This document shows positions 43,697-55,530 of a stretch of DNA of 64,000 nt, one piece after another. The stretch's first letter is position 1. Every line of letters begins with the position of its first letter. The position numbers were made by a program, and so were the translations under genes. The notes beneath the pieces were generated by a model that was not told the DNA's origin, did not search any database, and was given only the letters and a program-made list of their open reading frames with translations. The stretch is from Adiantum capillus-veneris (taxonomy: Eukaryota; Streptophyta; Polypodiopsida; Polypodiales; Pteridaceae), in the NCBI GenBank assembly GCA_014529385.2, contig CM043942.1, positions 36,897,469-36,961,468 of the forward strand, written 5' to 3'.

Positions 43697-43799
43697 TCCA
43701 TCTAGAAACAAGATATTCTTTCAACAAATTTTTTTGTAATTTATTTCTCAAACATGATTAACTAACTTCTAATATCAAACAAAGACAGTTTATCAAATT

Positions 43800-45340
43800 G
43801 AGGGATGTCACAAATGTGGAGCACCTAACCATTGGAAGACCACCACAAGATCGAGAGGGACTAGTGCCACTGCCAGCCTATCGCACAATGCATAGAATGT
43901 AGCAAAGAAGGATGACACTTTCCTAACGACTACTCAAAAGATCCCTATAACAAGGGAAAGATACATATGAATTTGGTAGAAGTCACGCCATCAAGTTCAT
44001 CAAATGCACCAACAATACCCAGCAACGTAATAACGAGGGAAAAAGAAAATTTATATAAACACTAAAACCCTAAGAGTTTGGGTGGTAGTGTCAAATCTTC
44101 AATGGTATGAAGAAAATGGAAACTTAAAGCTCAGGTAGAATCTAAAGCCTAGGATATTATCGAAAAAAGAACCAAGTGTGAGTCCAAAAAGATCTTGGAA
44201 GTTTTTATTATATCAAGAGTATTTGTTTTAGTAGATAAGATCTATGAAACCATGAACATAGCCTTAGAAGCATATCAAGCACACTTACAAGTAGGAGAGA
44301 ACTAAGGAAACAAATGGAAAATTTATCAACATCCAAAGCTTGCAGCAAAACTTGAAGGCTTTGAAAGATTGGTCATAGTAACCCAAGAAATTATGAGCCT
44401 CTAAAACAAGCATCATAAAAACTAGAAGAAAAGGAAACCAAAGAGATGGATGTTGAGGCAATCATTCAATCTAAACCTATTGAGAAATTAAAGGAAACAC
44501 TTCAAATAAGTGCCAAAATATAAAGATGGGATGGAAGAAATTCCACCTGTGGAAAAGATTGGCCATCACAATGATGGAAAGGAGTTAGGGGTGAAAGTAA
44601 TGAAAATAGGAATAAACAATCTGCTCCTTTTGAATAAATCTGGTTAATCAACCTCCTTTGGAGGTAGATATACAATATTTGTATAGAGATTGGGGGTCAA
44701 AATTGTCAAAGGCTTCTAAAGTGGATACCCTTGGGACCCTACCCTTATATTGAGGAGAACATGGAAGAAAATCAATGGTATACAAGGGTATTAGACTAGA
44801 CACAATGAAAAATACCTTGGATGTAAACAACTTGCATTTGATTTTGTCAAAACCCATTAAATATACCGTCACAATGGGAGAATTGATTAGGATTGAACCA
44901 CAACTATGGACTGATTTCCAAAACAATCTTGAGAAAATGGGCGTTAAAGGGTTGACAATAGAGCAAGTTCAACACTTGAAATACAAAAACAAACCAGGAA
45001 ATATAGTCAAACCTTAATAAAGTGGGGGGTTAATTTGAAGGGGGAGAAGGCAATATTAGGTTGCTATCAAACATGAAAACATCAAATCTCTTACCATACT
45101 AGAAAGTGGAGCAAGGATCACCGTTGCTACTAAATAGATTTGGGAATCCTAGGGAAAATCGGCAATCAAAAAGACTTGAATGAAAATGTAACTTGCAGAT
45201 GGACACGCAAAAAGGCCCTTGGGATTATTATAAAGGGTTACACTTTTTCCATTGTGGACTTTAGATCCGAATCAAATTATGAAATCATGTAGGAAAGACC
45301 GTTCATGAGAACTCCAAATGACTCAAGATTGGGGCTATAA
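43800..45340 (+). pseudogene. gag end and protease remnant (element F)
   Basis: CHKCGAPNHWK at about 43,808 is the first part of a zinc knuckle. VITREKENL at about 44,025 resembles a gag-protease linker. An 80-codon open stretch at 44,775-45,017 has no recognised motif. ILESGARITVATK at about 45,095-45,135 is the retropepsin active site with Asp changed to Glu. ERPFMRTP near 45,300 corresponds to the later LG-R-PF block. Several stops are present. Confidence 0.5.
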
Positions 45341-46489
45341 TACTATATATCTTAACAAATATAGGGCTATAATATGGGTGAGTCGAGTGGACCATTCCTA
45401 CATGGATACACACATCCCGTTGATAGAGGATTTAGATACTGAATGCTTGAACTCTAGTTATAAAGATTTACCATCATGGTTTAAGGACAAAACACCTATG
45501 TGGATGCATGTCATGTCAAGACACAATAGCCTATAAAAGGAAGATTTTATCCTAGAAAAAGATGTGGCTGATGATGTATATATTCCTAAATCATTTTTAG
45601 AGCACTTATGTGAGCCATTTGGCTGGATATATACACTAGCTACTATGGTGGTATGTATCAATGGATCTAGACAAACCAGATTCTGGGGAACAAAGCCATA
45701 CCCATCCAAATAATTTCCTTGATAGACTCACAATTGAAATGGAACTAGAAGAGGAGGACACTCCTGTGAAACCTAATGGTGAAGCAGCTAGTGAGATACT
45801 GTATTGCAGAAATTAGAAAAAACTATATTAGATATCTAACCCACCCAAAGGAGAGTGAAGCATATTATGATGCCATCAATGAGTTTGAAGGTAAAAATAT
45901 CACCATAAGTGATTCTAATTCAAAAATGGAAAGTTTGAGGGCACGAGTGTTCAAAAAAATGGATGAGTGAGTTGACAGAAGAGATATCAAAGAAAAAGGT
46001 GATAAAGCAAGTGCAAAAACAAACTATGTCAGTCTAACAAAAATCAATACCCTCTCAATAACTCACATTAGTGGAAGCCCAAGATTGCATCAAGAACAAG
46101 ATAATAGGTCATTATGTGATACATAGAATGGACTCACAAAAAATACAAAATAAGAAAACAAATGAGCAAGAGTCAAAACAAAATGGGAAGAATGAGAAAA
46201 AGGAAACTAAATTGTCCAAGTTTGAGAGAAAGGCAAGGTATCAACATCTTACAAGGACCCTCCAAGAAGTTTGGACAACAAAGATTGAATCTAAAAATGA
46301 CAAGGGAAGTGATGTTATCTATGTCTCATCCCATTACAAGTAATATACCCACCACAATAGAACACTTGTGATACAACATCCCATGTGAGAGTTGAGGGAT
46401 CTTGGAAAGTCTTATGGTGGACCTAAAAATGCAAAGAAAATTGATTTAGCCCTTGTAAGAAAAGAACCAAAACCAACATATAGGCCACT

Positions 46490-47455
46490 TACTTAACTTA
46501 AGAGGAAGAGGATATTCTCATCAAAAGTCTAATGGAGTATAGGGATGTGTTTTTCCGATCATATAAGTGCTTGAAGGAGGTAGATCTTGAAATATGTCAG
46601 CACACTATTCCAATGAGAGAGGACGAAAAACCCACGAAGCAAGGATCATACACATATAATGAAGTCTTTGCTAAGAAGATTAAAGAAGAGATAGATAAAC
46701 TCAAGGAAGTGGAGTTCATATGTGAAATCAAACACATTGATTGGGTGTCACCAATAGTGGTAGTGCCCAAGAAAAATGGTAAATTGAGAGTCTGTGTGTT
46801 AATCTCAAAATACTAAACATAGCCACCATATGAGATAACTATCCCTTACCTATATTTAAACATGTATTGGGAAGAGTAGTGAGAGAAAAGACATGTAATT
46901 TTGTGGATAGATTCTTAGGATACAACCCACTAACCATACACCCCCAAGATCAACATAAGATGGCATTTTCTACCAAATGAAAAATTTTCACCTTCCGTGT
47001 CATGCTATTTGGTTTAACCAATGCCCCATTCACTTTCCAAAGATTGATGAGTCACACCTTTAAAGAATACTTATGAATATTCTTGGAAGTGTATGTGAAC
47101 CTTTGTGTTCATTCTTCCCCATGAGAGATTCATTTTGATCACCTCAACAAAATCTTTGAGAAGTGTGCTTGTATAGGATTTGATTTAAATCTTGAAAAAT
47201 GTCTTTTTATGGTACGATGATAAGGGAAAATACTTGGGCATATAGTGTCAAAAAATGGGATATCGACAGATCTAGAAACGATCAAGTCAATTAAAGATCT
47301 CTTAAAGAGTTGGTGCAACCGATCATAGTAAGGAAAGTACAAGCATTTCTGGGACATTGTTGATTTTATCACCACATGTATGCCATTATTGCTAAACCTC
47401 TTTACGGTCAAAACAAAAGTTTCAATTGAATAGATGAGTGCAAATGCTCATTTCA
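46490..47455 (+). pseudogene. Reverse transcriptase (element F)
   Basis: 46,532-46,816 is open: YRDVFFRSYKCLKEVD, IKEEIDKLKEVEFI, then WVSPIVVVPKKNGKLRVCV. Continuing with stops: NYPLPIFKHVLGR, KIFTFRVMLFGLTNAPFTFQ, and YVNLCVHSS where Y-V-D-D should be, so the active site is lost. The thumb region (NGISTDLETIKSI) is recognisable. Confidence 0.8.
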
Positions 47456-47459
47456 AAAA

Positions 47460-48110
47460 CTAAAAGATGCTTTGGTCTTAGTACCCATTCTGAAGGGACC
47501 ATATTGGAACAAAATAGTCTATGTTCACATATTGGCTCATCCAAGTGAGAGCACCATGAATTTTTCCATTTGTTATGCTAGTAGACAACTCAATATAGGT
47601 AGAAAAAATTACACAACCATGGAGAGAGAAATATTGGGCATGATATATGTTGTTAAGAAATTCAAGCATTATCTTCTAGTAGCAAACAAATTCACATTAT
47701 GGTTCTACAAGTCCTCCTTTACTCGCGAGTTTCACTATATGTAAGACCTACTTATAAAACCCCCTTTTTATGAAATTTTCATGAATAACAACACCATTTC
47801 TCTATTCAATCTATAAGGACCCCCTTTATGAAGTACCCTTCTGTATGGAAAAAATGTCAAAAATGGCATTTAAAATACTCCTTCTGTTGATCCCACATGC
47901 TATCCTTACATATTTTTGTGAACCCCCCCCCCCCCCCAAGCTCCTATACTTGGTGAATAAGACTTGTAATACAATATGAATTGTTAAAAAATTCTTCATT
48001 CTATTGAAGTTTGGTTGTACGATTGCTGTAAACAAAGAAACAACTCATGTGAGAGCTGACCATTTTTTTAGAGTCATAATAAGAGAATAACCAATAGGGG
48101 TACATGATGA
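47460..48110 (+). pseudogene. RNase H, split by a TIR element (element F)
   Basis: 47,472-47,690 matches the RNase H of element A, but the Asp of HIDAS is replaced (HILAH). The match resumes at about 47,940 with LLYLVNKTCNT, then NKETTHVRADHFF. The 200-odd bases between are the TIR element at 47,729-47,923. Confidence 0.8.
47729..47923. mobile_element. Short TIR transposon (MITE-like), copy 3, inside RNase H
   Basis: Ends GTTTCACTATATGTAAG and, inverted, GTTCACAAAAATATGTAAG. Internal CCCTTTTTATGAAATTTTCA resembles the block in the copies at 19 and 36.8 kb. A C-run (47,923-47,937) follows at the right end. Confidence 0.6.
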
Positions 48111-48309
48111 TCTACCAAATGTTTTTTTCTTTTTGACCTAGATGGTCAAGGCAGATAATGAACTTAATGACCATTGCCCAAATGGATTTGGATATTCCTC
48201 TACCCATTACACCAAGGCTGATTTGTCAGATGGCAATGTAGCAGTTACTAGCAGCACATTTTTGTTAAAGAACACTTGGGGGATTTCTTCTTTTGTGAAT
48301 AGAACCCCA

Positions 48310-48455
48310 TGAATAGATAGAGTATTTGAAAGAAGCTCATAAGACTATTATGGGCCTTCATTGTTTATTGTCCATCTATGATGCGGGATGCTATAACATA
48401 TATAGATTCTTGCAGGCAATGCCAAAAGATGAGTCCCATTCGAAGAGCCAATAAT
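48310..48455 (+). pseudogene. Integrase HHCC finger remnant (element F)
   Basis: EAHKTIMGLHC at about 48,325 followed, after a frame change, by DSCRQCQKMSPIRRAN at about 48,405-48,455 gives an HHCC finger. Coding similarity stops there. Only one finger is seen, but upstream sequence is too decayed to exclude a second. Confidence 0.6.
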
Positions 48456-48465
48456 AAAAATTAGC

Positions 48466-48586
48466 ATCTCCATAGAGTATAGGACACATGTATGGGTCCA
48501 AAATACGAATTAAACTCCATTTCCATTTCCATAGAGTATTAAAAACATGTATGGGACCAAAATTGAAATTCAACTCCATTTCCATC
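48466..48586 (+). repeat. Tandem duplication of about 60 bases
   Basis: TCCATAGAGTAT, ACATGTATGGG, CCAAAAT and AACTCCATTTCCAT occur in the same order twice in 48,468-48,585. Confidence 0.8.
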
Positions 48587-48625
48587 TTCTTGACCTAACA
48601 TAATAGGAGCATTTATTGTTTTGGT

Positions 48626-48653
48626 GGGGGGGGGGGGGGGGGGGGGGGGGGGG
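48626..48653. repeat. Poly-G run
   Basis: 28 uninterrupted G on the plus strand. It could fold as a quadruplex or be an assembly error. Confidence 0.95.
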
Positions 48654-48993
48654 TTCCCTTTTGGAAAAGTGCATTGACAAAATTATTGAGAACATCATAT
48701 ATAGAACAATTGGAGAATTGAACAAGCTAAATCTTTGAGCAAGGAGATCTACCCACTTGTTCCCTTTAAGGTTACAAAGCATCATTTTGACCTCATGACC
48801 ACCAAAGTTCATAGGGAGGTTAACCTTGACATTTCTAATTTACTCCTTACCCACTAACTCAACAAAGTAATGTATTTGTACCCCACTATATCTTAAGCCA
48901 AGCGAGAGGCCTCGAGCACCAAGGGATCAACTCAAGCATAATGAAAAAAACTAGGGTTACAAACAAACTTCAATAGGCTATTGGACACCATGT

Positions 48994-48997
48994 ATGG
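48994..48997. repeat. Target site duplication, left copy (ATGG)
   Basis: ATGG directly before the TGATGG start of the 5' LTR; the same four bases follow the 3' LTR at 60,529-60,532. Confidence 0.65.
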
Positions 48998-49010
48998 TGA
49001 TGGCCGATTT

Positions 49011-49039
49011 CCCCCCCCCCCCCCCCCCCCCCCCCCCCC

Positions 49040-49074
<35 letters not shown>

Positions 49075-49101
49075 ACCCCCCCCCCCCCCCCCCTCCCCCC
49101 C

Positions 49102-49160
<59 letters not shown>
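49011..49160. repeat. 150-base poly-C tract
   Basis: Almost pure C with a handful of A and T. ORFs reading through it (poly-Pro, poly-Gly) are not genes. Confidence 0.97.
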
Positions 49161-50001
49161 TTTGATTGGCCGGCCTTACCAGTCTCATGCCCCCGCCCAT
49201 CTATGCCCTACAGTAGGCCGCCCTTGGTTTCACTCTCCCTTCTGTCTCTCTCTCTATAGTTTATTCCCTAGGCGAGCATCGAATGAAATATCCTCCATCT
49301 CTATCTCATTTTCCCTACACACCTCCCTCTTCCCCTCTCTCCCTTCTCGGAACCCACCGAGCCCATAGCCGCATGCAAACTCTCTCTCTCTCTCCCGTAT
49401 TCTTATCCAAACTCTTACTGCCCCCACCCTCTCACACCCCCTCCCTTCCTCTCTATGCAAGCCAATAGCCCGAATAATATTCCCTCTCTCTCTCCCCCAC
49501 TCGCTCTCCTCACCCTCCCCTCGGCCTCATTCTCCTCCCTTGGCCCGCTAATATTCTCCCTCTCTCTCCACCCCATTTACCCTTCCCCCCTCCTCTCGTC
49601 CTGGAGCCACCAAACACAACGGCCGACAGATAAGGAATCTCTCTCTCTCTCACCACATACCCCCCCCCTACCCCACTTCGTTGCCAAAGCCCCTCCCCTT
49701 CCCTCGCTCACTGTCGGCCGATGGTGGCCCGCCATCCCTCTCTCGCTCTCAACCGCTCATGATCACAGCCCAAAGGTGCACAAGGATAGGGTTACCCCTC
49801 CCCACTCATCCACACACACACACCCACCCCCTCACCACCGCCTCAATCACCCCATCTCTCTCTCTCCTTCTCTCTCTTGCGCTTTGCACACGGCTCCAGC
49901 CTGCCATTGAACTCTCTCTCCCTCGCGGGCCTGAGAAGGCACATAATCAACTCTCTCTCTCTCTCTCTCTATACACACAACACACACACACACACACTTG
50001 C

Positions 50002-50004
<3 letters not shown>

Positions 50005-50087
<83 letters not shown>
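50005..50087. repeat. (CA)n microsatellite in the 5' LTR
   Basis: About 40 uninterrupted CA dinucleotides, matched by the run at 59,187-59,269 in the 3' LTR. Confidence 0.97.
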
Positions 50088-50639
50088 ATTCCCCCCCCTC
50101 ACTCACCCTCGCGTAATCTGTAGCAGTCCGCCAACACACAGAAAAAAAATAAAAAAATAAATATATACATAATAGGAGCCCGTTCCCACACATGCTTGCG
50201 CACACACATATACGTACCACAAATACAAAAAAAATCAAAGGATTCCACGACTACGACGACAACAAAAAAGAAGGAGGACCCAAATCACGCGCCGCCAACA
50301 GTAAAAAGGAGAAATGCGCCGAAGGCATGCCCCGGCGGACCCCGAAAAGAAGAACCGACGCACCGGAAACACACCATTCGCCGGCATCACGCAACCACGA
50401 CGCCATTTATAGGTTATGTTCATCATTTCCTTAGTTTTCACCCAAGCCATTGTAAAATTTCCACTTTGTAAATTCCCTCTCTCTAGGTGATGGTCACAAA
50501 GGCCCACCTAGAGATTCTCATCGTTTAATAACCCCCCAAAACAAAGCAAGGGTCAACCACACCGGGCCCACCACTTGCTTTGTCTCCCCGATAAGCTTAC
50601 CCTAATCACACCCGGATTACTATAATCCAAGCAGCCAAC

Positions 50640-50650
50640 ACCTATAAATT
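50640..50650 (+). promoter_or_regulatory. TATA box of element G LTR
   Basis: ACCTATAAATTGG is present in both LTRs (also near 59,960), about 560 bases before the LTR end. Confidence 0.6.
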
Positions 50651-51211
50651 GGCACTGAGAGGTCACTATCGGGGGGGGGGGGGGGCAGCTCACGAGAGGT
50701 CAGCACTTGGTAGAGTATAGTGGGAAGAGTGGACACTATTGGCATCACGGGAAGGGGGATTGTGTGTTGGTTTGCCTTGGGAATTGCACCATGTGAAGGG
50801 AGCCATGCCCACCTCTCGACTCCAATGGTCGATGCACACACATATACACGCTCTTGGTAGCAAGCTTCACAATCATTGAGTCGTCTTAGAGAACGAACCA
50901 AGTAGTTTTCACCATTCTCTCTCCCTACTTCTCTATCACCACGGTGTGTTGCCTCGCCGGAATGAAGGTCATTGTAAATACTACAGAAATAATTCTCCCT
51001 CACACCCCCGAGGGTTTTCTTCATTTTCAAATCTGTGTGTGTGTGTGTGTGTAGGTTTGCGGTGTTCATATCATCGTGGTCTGTGTCGTAGCCGCTAAAA
51101 GCTAGGTGGTGCCCCCTGTTCGCTTTATTGTGGACAGGCTTGAGGCGTGCCATTCGGCCCTCGGCGTTTTAGAGGCCGTCGGGGTTCGGGGTTTGCTTTG
51201 TGCCCATCATT

Positions 51212-51229
51212 TGGTGCCCCCACTGAGGA
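51212..51229 (+). promoter_or_regulatory. Primer-binding site of element G
   Basis: TGGTGCCCCCACTGAGGA starts two bases after the LTR end, with the obligatory TGG. It is not the initiator-Met site; I could not assign the tRNA. Confidence 0.7.
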
Positions 51230-51500
51230 GGGCTTCTAAGACCCTTCGATTTACAATGCTGAAAGTGACGCCCACTATCAATCATGGACGAATGGCTGAA
51301 GGAATTCTATAACTGGAGGACGCAAGAAGAGGAGACGAAGGAGGCACTAGCCGCCTTCATTGAAGTACTACTGCCAGGCTGCAGTGTTGTCAGTATTCAA
51401 GAGGTAATTTCTCCATCTCATGTTGCTCATTCTAACCACAAATTGAGAGCATCAGGTGGGAGGTCGGTGAAGTGCCATCACTATTGTCAACCAAGATACA

Positions 51501-52249
51501 TTGTCTATGAGTGCCAACAACGAAGGCAGGGAAAGGGCTGAACTCGTCTACATCGACGTTCATCGCGAAGAAGTCATTCACATCAAAGAAGGAAAGAAAA
51601 CGGTGAGGCCTCTTTTCCCTAAAGAAACTGCAGTCAAAGTTATAACCTTTACTCAAAAGTGGTCTAAAGGGGCTGCTCGAGCCAAAGGTAAGGAGAAGTT
51701 AAGCCAGTCTGGAAACACATGACCCCGAAGGGAGAAGCATCTGGCCAAGCAAGTGCTTCAAGCTCAGAAAGCCAAGTTGTACCCAGCTTTCCAAAGAGGA
51801 AGTCATCTGAAGCTAAGCGGCGGAAGGTTGCCTACCGATTTTCACGACGCATGCGAGTGCTACCAATCCACTTCGATCCTGAAGAAGAAGTGGTAAGAAG
51901 ATTCCCATGTCCTAGGGAAGAGTGGTTCGGCTACTGCTCTTGCTGTTTTGGAAGACGGATAGAGGATCTTCCTCCTCTCCCTATACAACTTATCCTAAAG
52001 AAGCTCTCTACCACGGGTGAAACCCAGTGGGCTGTGGAAGAATTGCAACTGAATGGAGTAGAATTCATGCAACACGTCGACTACGGAAATTACCTGCAAT
52101 TGCTACTAGCCAAGAGGCTGGGAGTGGTCAGACGCGTTGCCATCACCCCGTACGTACTGAGCGACGAGGGAAAGGTAGAGACCATGAAAGGCGACGACCT
52201 CTTGTGGATGTGCCGACTCATCATCAACACTGGCACGGTAAGAGTATAA
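51501..52249 (+). pseudogene. Extra ORF between 5' LTR and gag (element G)
   Basis: Two open stretches, 51,501-51,722 and 51,719-52,249, overlap as ATGA, so they may be one ORF with a one-base change or two coupled ORFs. The second has a Ser-rich start and a bipartite nuclear-localisation-like KRKSSEAKRRK, then a compact domain (FPCPREEWFGYCSCCFGR, LPIQLILKKL, VEFMQHVDYGNYLQLLLAK). I recognise no enzyme or known fold. Some Tat elements carry an extra ORF in this position, so this is likely part of the element. Confidence 0.6.
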
Positions 52250-52583
52250 GTAAGTATTCCACCCTCTGTGCATGATGGAAAACGGACCGACGGCATTCTC
52301 GTTCAGATTCCTGCAGCATATGCATGTGAATATCTATGTAGATAGGAAAGTTCTACCAACAGAAGATCGTATACCTATTTGGTGCGGCGGTACTAGGAGA
52401 AATCCTCAATTCCCCAAACCCTATCATTCTCCCCATATTGGATTACCATCATTCCTTTAATGTTTCTATCTTTATCCTGTTTTAACCTATCCACCCGACC
52501 CTGTAAAAAAGCCGCTATGAGCCGCTACTGTTGTTACTATAAAAAAAGAAAAAAAAAGGTTTGTAATTTCTTGAGTCACTACC

Positions 52584-53108
52584 ATGGCAAGTGTTTCTTT
52601 CCCCACGTTCAGTGGAAAGAAGGGAGAAGATCTCACCACCGACTTTTTGGATGATTTCGACAATGCTTGTGTCGTTTCCAACAAAGATGACAACGCTTCA
52701 CGACTTAGAATTTTTCCTCTATTGATGAAAGTAGAGGCCAAGTCCTGGTATAATGCATTGCCCCAGGCTACCAAGAATGCATGGGATGTATTAAGGGCTG
52801 CTTTTGTAAAGAGGTTTGGTGGAGGCACAACCTCGGAGAAGCTATGGCAGCTACTGACAGAATTGAAGCAGGGAGCTCTGCTAGAGTATGCCACCTACGA
52901 GTCCAAATTTGTGGAATTATGGGAGAGATGGGTTGCCTCACTCGAGGAAGACGAAGGAGCACCTAATTTCCTAAAGAAGGACCGTTTCATTGTTGCTGGT
53001 CTATGGTCGTCACTTAGAGAGAAGGTGAAGGGAAGGTTTCCTACAACATATGAGTTGGCAGTCGAAGTAGCCCACCTTAAAGACAAGAAGCTATGCAAGC
53101 AAGAGTAA
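52584..53108 (+). CDS. gag capsid domain (element G)
   Basis: 174 codons, intact. FPTFSGKKGEDLTTDFLDDF, LRIFPLLMKVEAKSWYNAL, AWDVLRAAFVKRFG and FVELWERW are the standard retrotransposon gag pattern (matrix/capsid, particle assembly). It ends at a stop 22 bases before the next gag piece. The first ATG sits shortly after an A-rich tract and I take it as the start. Confidence 0.88.
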   Translation: MASVSFPTFSGKKGEDLTTDFLDDFDNACVVSNKDDNASRLRIFPLLMKVEAKSWYNALPQATKNAWDVLRAAFVKRFGGGTTSEKLWQLLTELKQGALLEYATYESKFVELWERWVASLEEDEGAPNFLKKDRFIVAGLWSSLREKVKGRFPTTYELAVEVAHLKDKKLCKQE

Positions 53109-53129
53109 ACGAGTAAGAGGAAACAAGCT

Positions 53130-53926
53130 TGGCTCGACCAACCCCAGTGACTGCAACAGCCAGTCATAGAGCCCAACCGTAAGAGGCATCAGAAGAGCAG
53201 CAAGACCTGCTGAGTTGCATCACCACCCAATTAGAGAGTTTATCTGTGCATCTGGTACAACAAGGGCATGCACCTGTCAGGAATCCAGAACAAGGAAGAG
53301 GACAATGAATGCAGAACCAAGAGTACCACTATTACAACTGCGGGGAAGACGGCCATGGAATGTACTACTGCCCACACCCAAGGAGGCACAATTTCAATAG
53401 AGGAGGGAGACAGAATCACATCTCTCCGCCAAGAGCAAGACCACCACCACCTAGACAACCAGGACCGATCCCACCGGTCCAAATCCTTCGACCACCTGTA
53501 CAACAGCAACCACCACCCCAACCTCTCATTCCACCACTGCCCCCACCACCTGCTGTGAACCAAGCGGTGAGTGTTATTAGCTTGGAGGCTAAAGGGAAGG
53601 CAAAGGTAGAAGAATCAGTTCGAGAGAAGCACAAAGGAAAAGCGAAGGTAGAAGAAGTGGATGCTATGGGAGTGAAGCGTGCTAGGCACGAGGAAGCCTC
53701 TCAAAGAGAAGAGAAGATGAAAGGGAAGGCTGAGTCTAGCAAGCAAGCAGCTAAACCGCGACGGAAGATAGACATCGTGGACTTCTCACTAGGTGAGTAT
53801 GCAAAACCCTATGATTTAGTTCAGGATGTGTTAATGCAGGGCCCGAAGATAACTTGGCCCCAATTACTCCACCTTGCACCAAGGATGAGGAGGCAATGGA
53901 CAAAAATGGTAAGTACCAGGAAATAA
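53130..53926 (+). pseudogene. gag C-terminus with zinc knuckle and protease leader (element G)
   Basis: Open from 53,309. YYNCGEDGHGMYYCPHP is a CCHC knuckle whose first Cys is Tyr. A Pro-rich stretch with PPPPRQPGP follows, then Lys/Glu-rich sequence. The end (ITWPQLLHLAPRMRRQ) matches the short block found before protease in many Ty3/gypsy elements. Confidence 0.75.
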
Positions 53927-54007
53927 AGACCCAAGATAGCTGAGGCTATCTCTGGAAGGGATCTCGACAACATCCTACCGACCATGGATGCTCACATCAA
54001 GGGGCAA

Positions 54008-54880
54008 TGAATCTCAAACGTCTATATAGATGGTGACACACAAATATGCGTCATGAGTGAAAAGATGATGCACCATCTAGGTCTAGAGGTAAGTAGGCCG
54101 GCACCCTGCCGAGCCAAGATGGCAAACAATGTAAGAGTAAAATGTGTAGGCATTGTAAATGTGGTCAAAGTAAAAGCATTCAATACAGAAGTGGAGGTAG
54201 ACATCTTTGTCATGCCACACAAAGGGGAGGGCTACCCCATCATTCTTGGGAGGCCTTGGATTATGGCTATGGAAGCTAAACAAGATTGGAGCACCGGAAT
54301 GATTCAGATGAAGGACGCTAAAGGAAAGTCCATATTCTACAACATGAGGACTGGAAATAAGTGCAACATGATCTTGGAGGCTTCAGAAGATGAGTCCACC
54401 AGCGACTATTCGTCCACCTCAGGAGAAGAGACAACCACCACCGACGGAAGTGACAGTAGCATCGAAGTGATGGGGGTCATTCTTAAAGACCCAAAAAGAT
54501 TGACACAATCTGAAACACCCTTGACAAACCAAGAGGAATCATCAGGTACACAATCCTTGAAGGATGCAGGTAAGTTACAAAAAATGCTCTCAAATGAGTT
54601 AACAAATGAAGAGAGGAAGGAGTATGTCTCCATGCTAGGTAACTTCACTACTTTGTTCATTGATGGCTATGATAAGATCATAGGAATTACAGTAGTGCAA
54701 CACCACATAAAACTCAAGGAAGGTAGTAAACCCGTAGTGCAAAAGCTCAGAAGACTTGGAGTAATCCAACAAGAAGCACTACTTAAGGAAGTGAGAAGTT
54801 TGCTACAAGCAGGTTTCATCTACCCTGTCGAAGACTCAGAGTGGGTCTCCCCAGTAGTAGTCACAAAAAAGAAAAGGTAA
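54008..54880 (+). pseudogene. Retropepsin and start of RT (element G)
   Basis: After a TGA at 54,008-54,010 the frame is open to 54,880. VYIDGDTQICVMSEKM holds the active site (D-G-D; canonical D-S/T-G or D-G-G), and YPIILGRPWIM is the downstream motif. An acidic linker leads to RT: LRRLGVIQQEALLKEV, LLQAGFIYPVEDSEWVSPVV. A single-base loss in the A-rich stretch at about 54,868-54,880 breaks the frame inside the KK-x-G-KWRVC block. Confidence 0.82.
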
Positions 54881-55530
54881 GTGGAGAGTCTGTGTGGATT
54901 ATAAACCTCTCAACGCAGCCACAAAGAGGGATCACTTTCCCCTCCCATTCCAGGATGAAATACTCAATGAAGTGGCAGGTCACGAACAATACACAGTGTG
55001 TGACGGCTACTCAGGATCCTTTCAGATTAGCATTGCGGAAGAAGATCAGAAGAAGACAACCTTCATCACACCTTGGGGATGCTTTGCCTACAGAGTGATG
55101 CTGTTTGGCCTCACTAATGCCCTGACCACATTTCAGTGCTATGTGACCTTTGTTTTCCAACCCTACTTTGGAACATCAATACGGGTTTTCATAGATGATT
55201 TTTGCATCTATAGTTCACGAGCCCTTCATTTAAGCAAAGTCTATGATGGCTTAACCAGGCTGCAAACCTTGGGGGGCCAGCTCAACGTGGATAAGTGTCA
55301 CATTGGCCAAAGCAAATTGGCCATTTAATTTCAAAAAAATGGATTGAGGCTAACCCTAGTAAGATCCAGGCCCTGGTATCTTTGTCGTCACCCACCACCG
55401 CTAAGCAGCTGGTTTCTTTCCTTCAAAAGGTAAGATACTTAAGCAGGTTCATTCACTTGCTATCTCAAGTGGTCCTTCCCCTACAACAACTCACCTAGAG
55501 GGATGTCTTCTCATGGAGTGAAGAGAATGA
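54881..55530 (+). pseudogene. Reverse transcriptase palm and thumb (element G)
   Basis: CVDYKPLNAATKRDHFPLPF, YSGSFQISIAEEDQKKTTF, WGCFAYRVMLFGLTNALTTF, and VFIDDFCIYS with the catalytic F-I-D-D intact. A frame change near 55,320 leads to the thumb (LISKKWIEANPSKIQALV, FLQKVRYLSRFI). Confidence 0.88.

Larger units (their letters stand above)
48998..51209 (+). repeat. 5' LTR of element G
   Basis: Starts TGATGGCC, ends GCCCATCA. Against the 3' LTR it lacks about 300 bases (joined near 49,353) and has a nearly pure C tract at 49,011-49,160 where the 3' LTR has ordinary sequence. A TATA box CTATAAAT is at 50,642. The last 750 bases match the 3' LTR with roughly 5% differences by eye. Confidence 0.9.

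Noticed and set aside
48981-49368. Poly-Pro and poly-Gly ORFs
   Set aside because: They only read through the poly-C tract.
49681-50238. His-Thr and Cys-Val repeat ORFs in both LTRs of element G
   Set aside because: Translation of (CA)n and (CT)n microsatellites.
54866-54882. Programmed frameshift at the A-rich site AAAAAAGAAAAGG in RT of element G
   Set aside because: Comparison with the usual KK-x-NGKWR block shows a simple one-base loss inside RT, not at a gag-pol junction, and other breaks and stops surround it.
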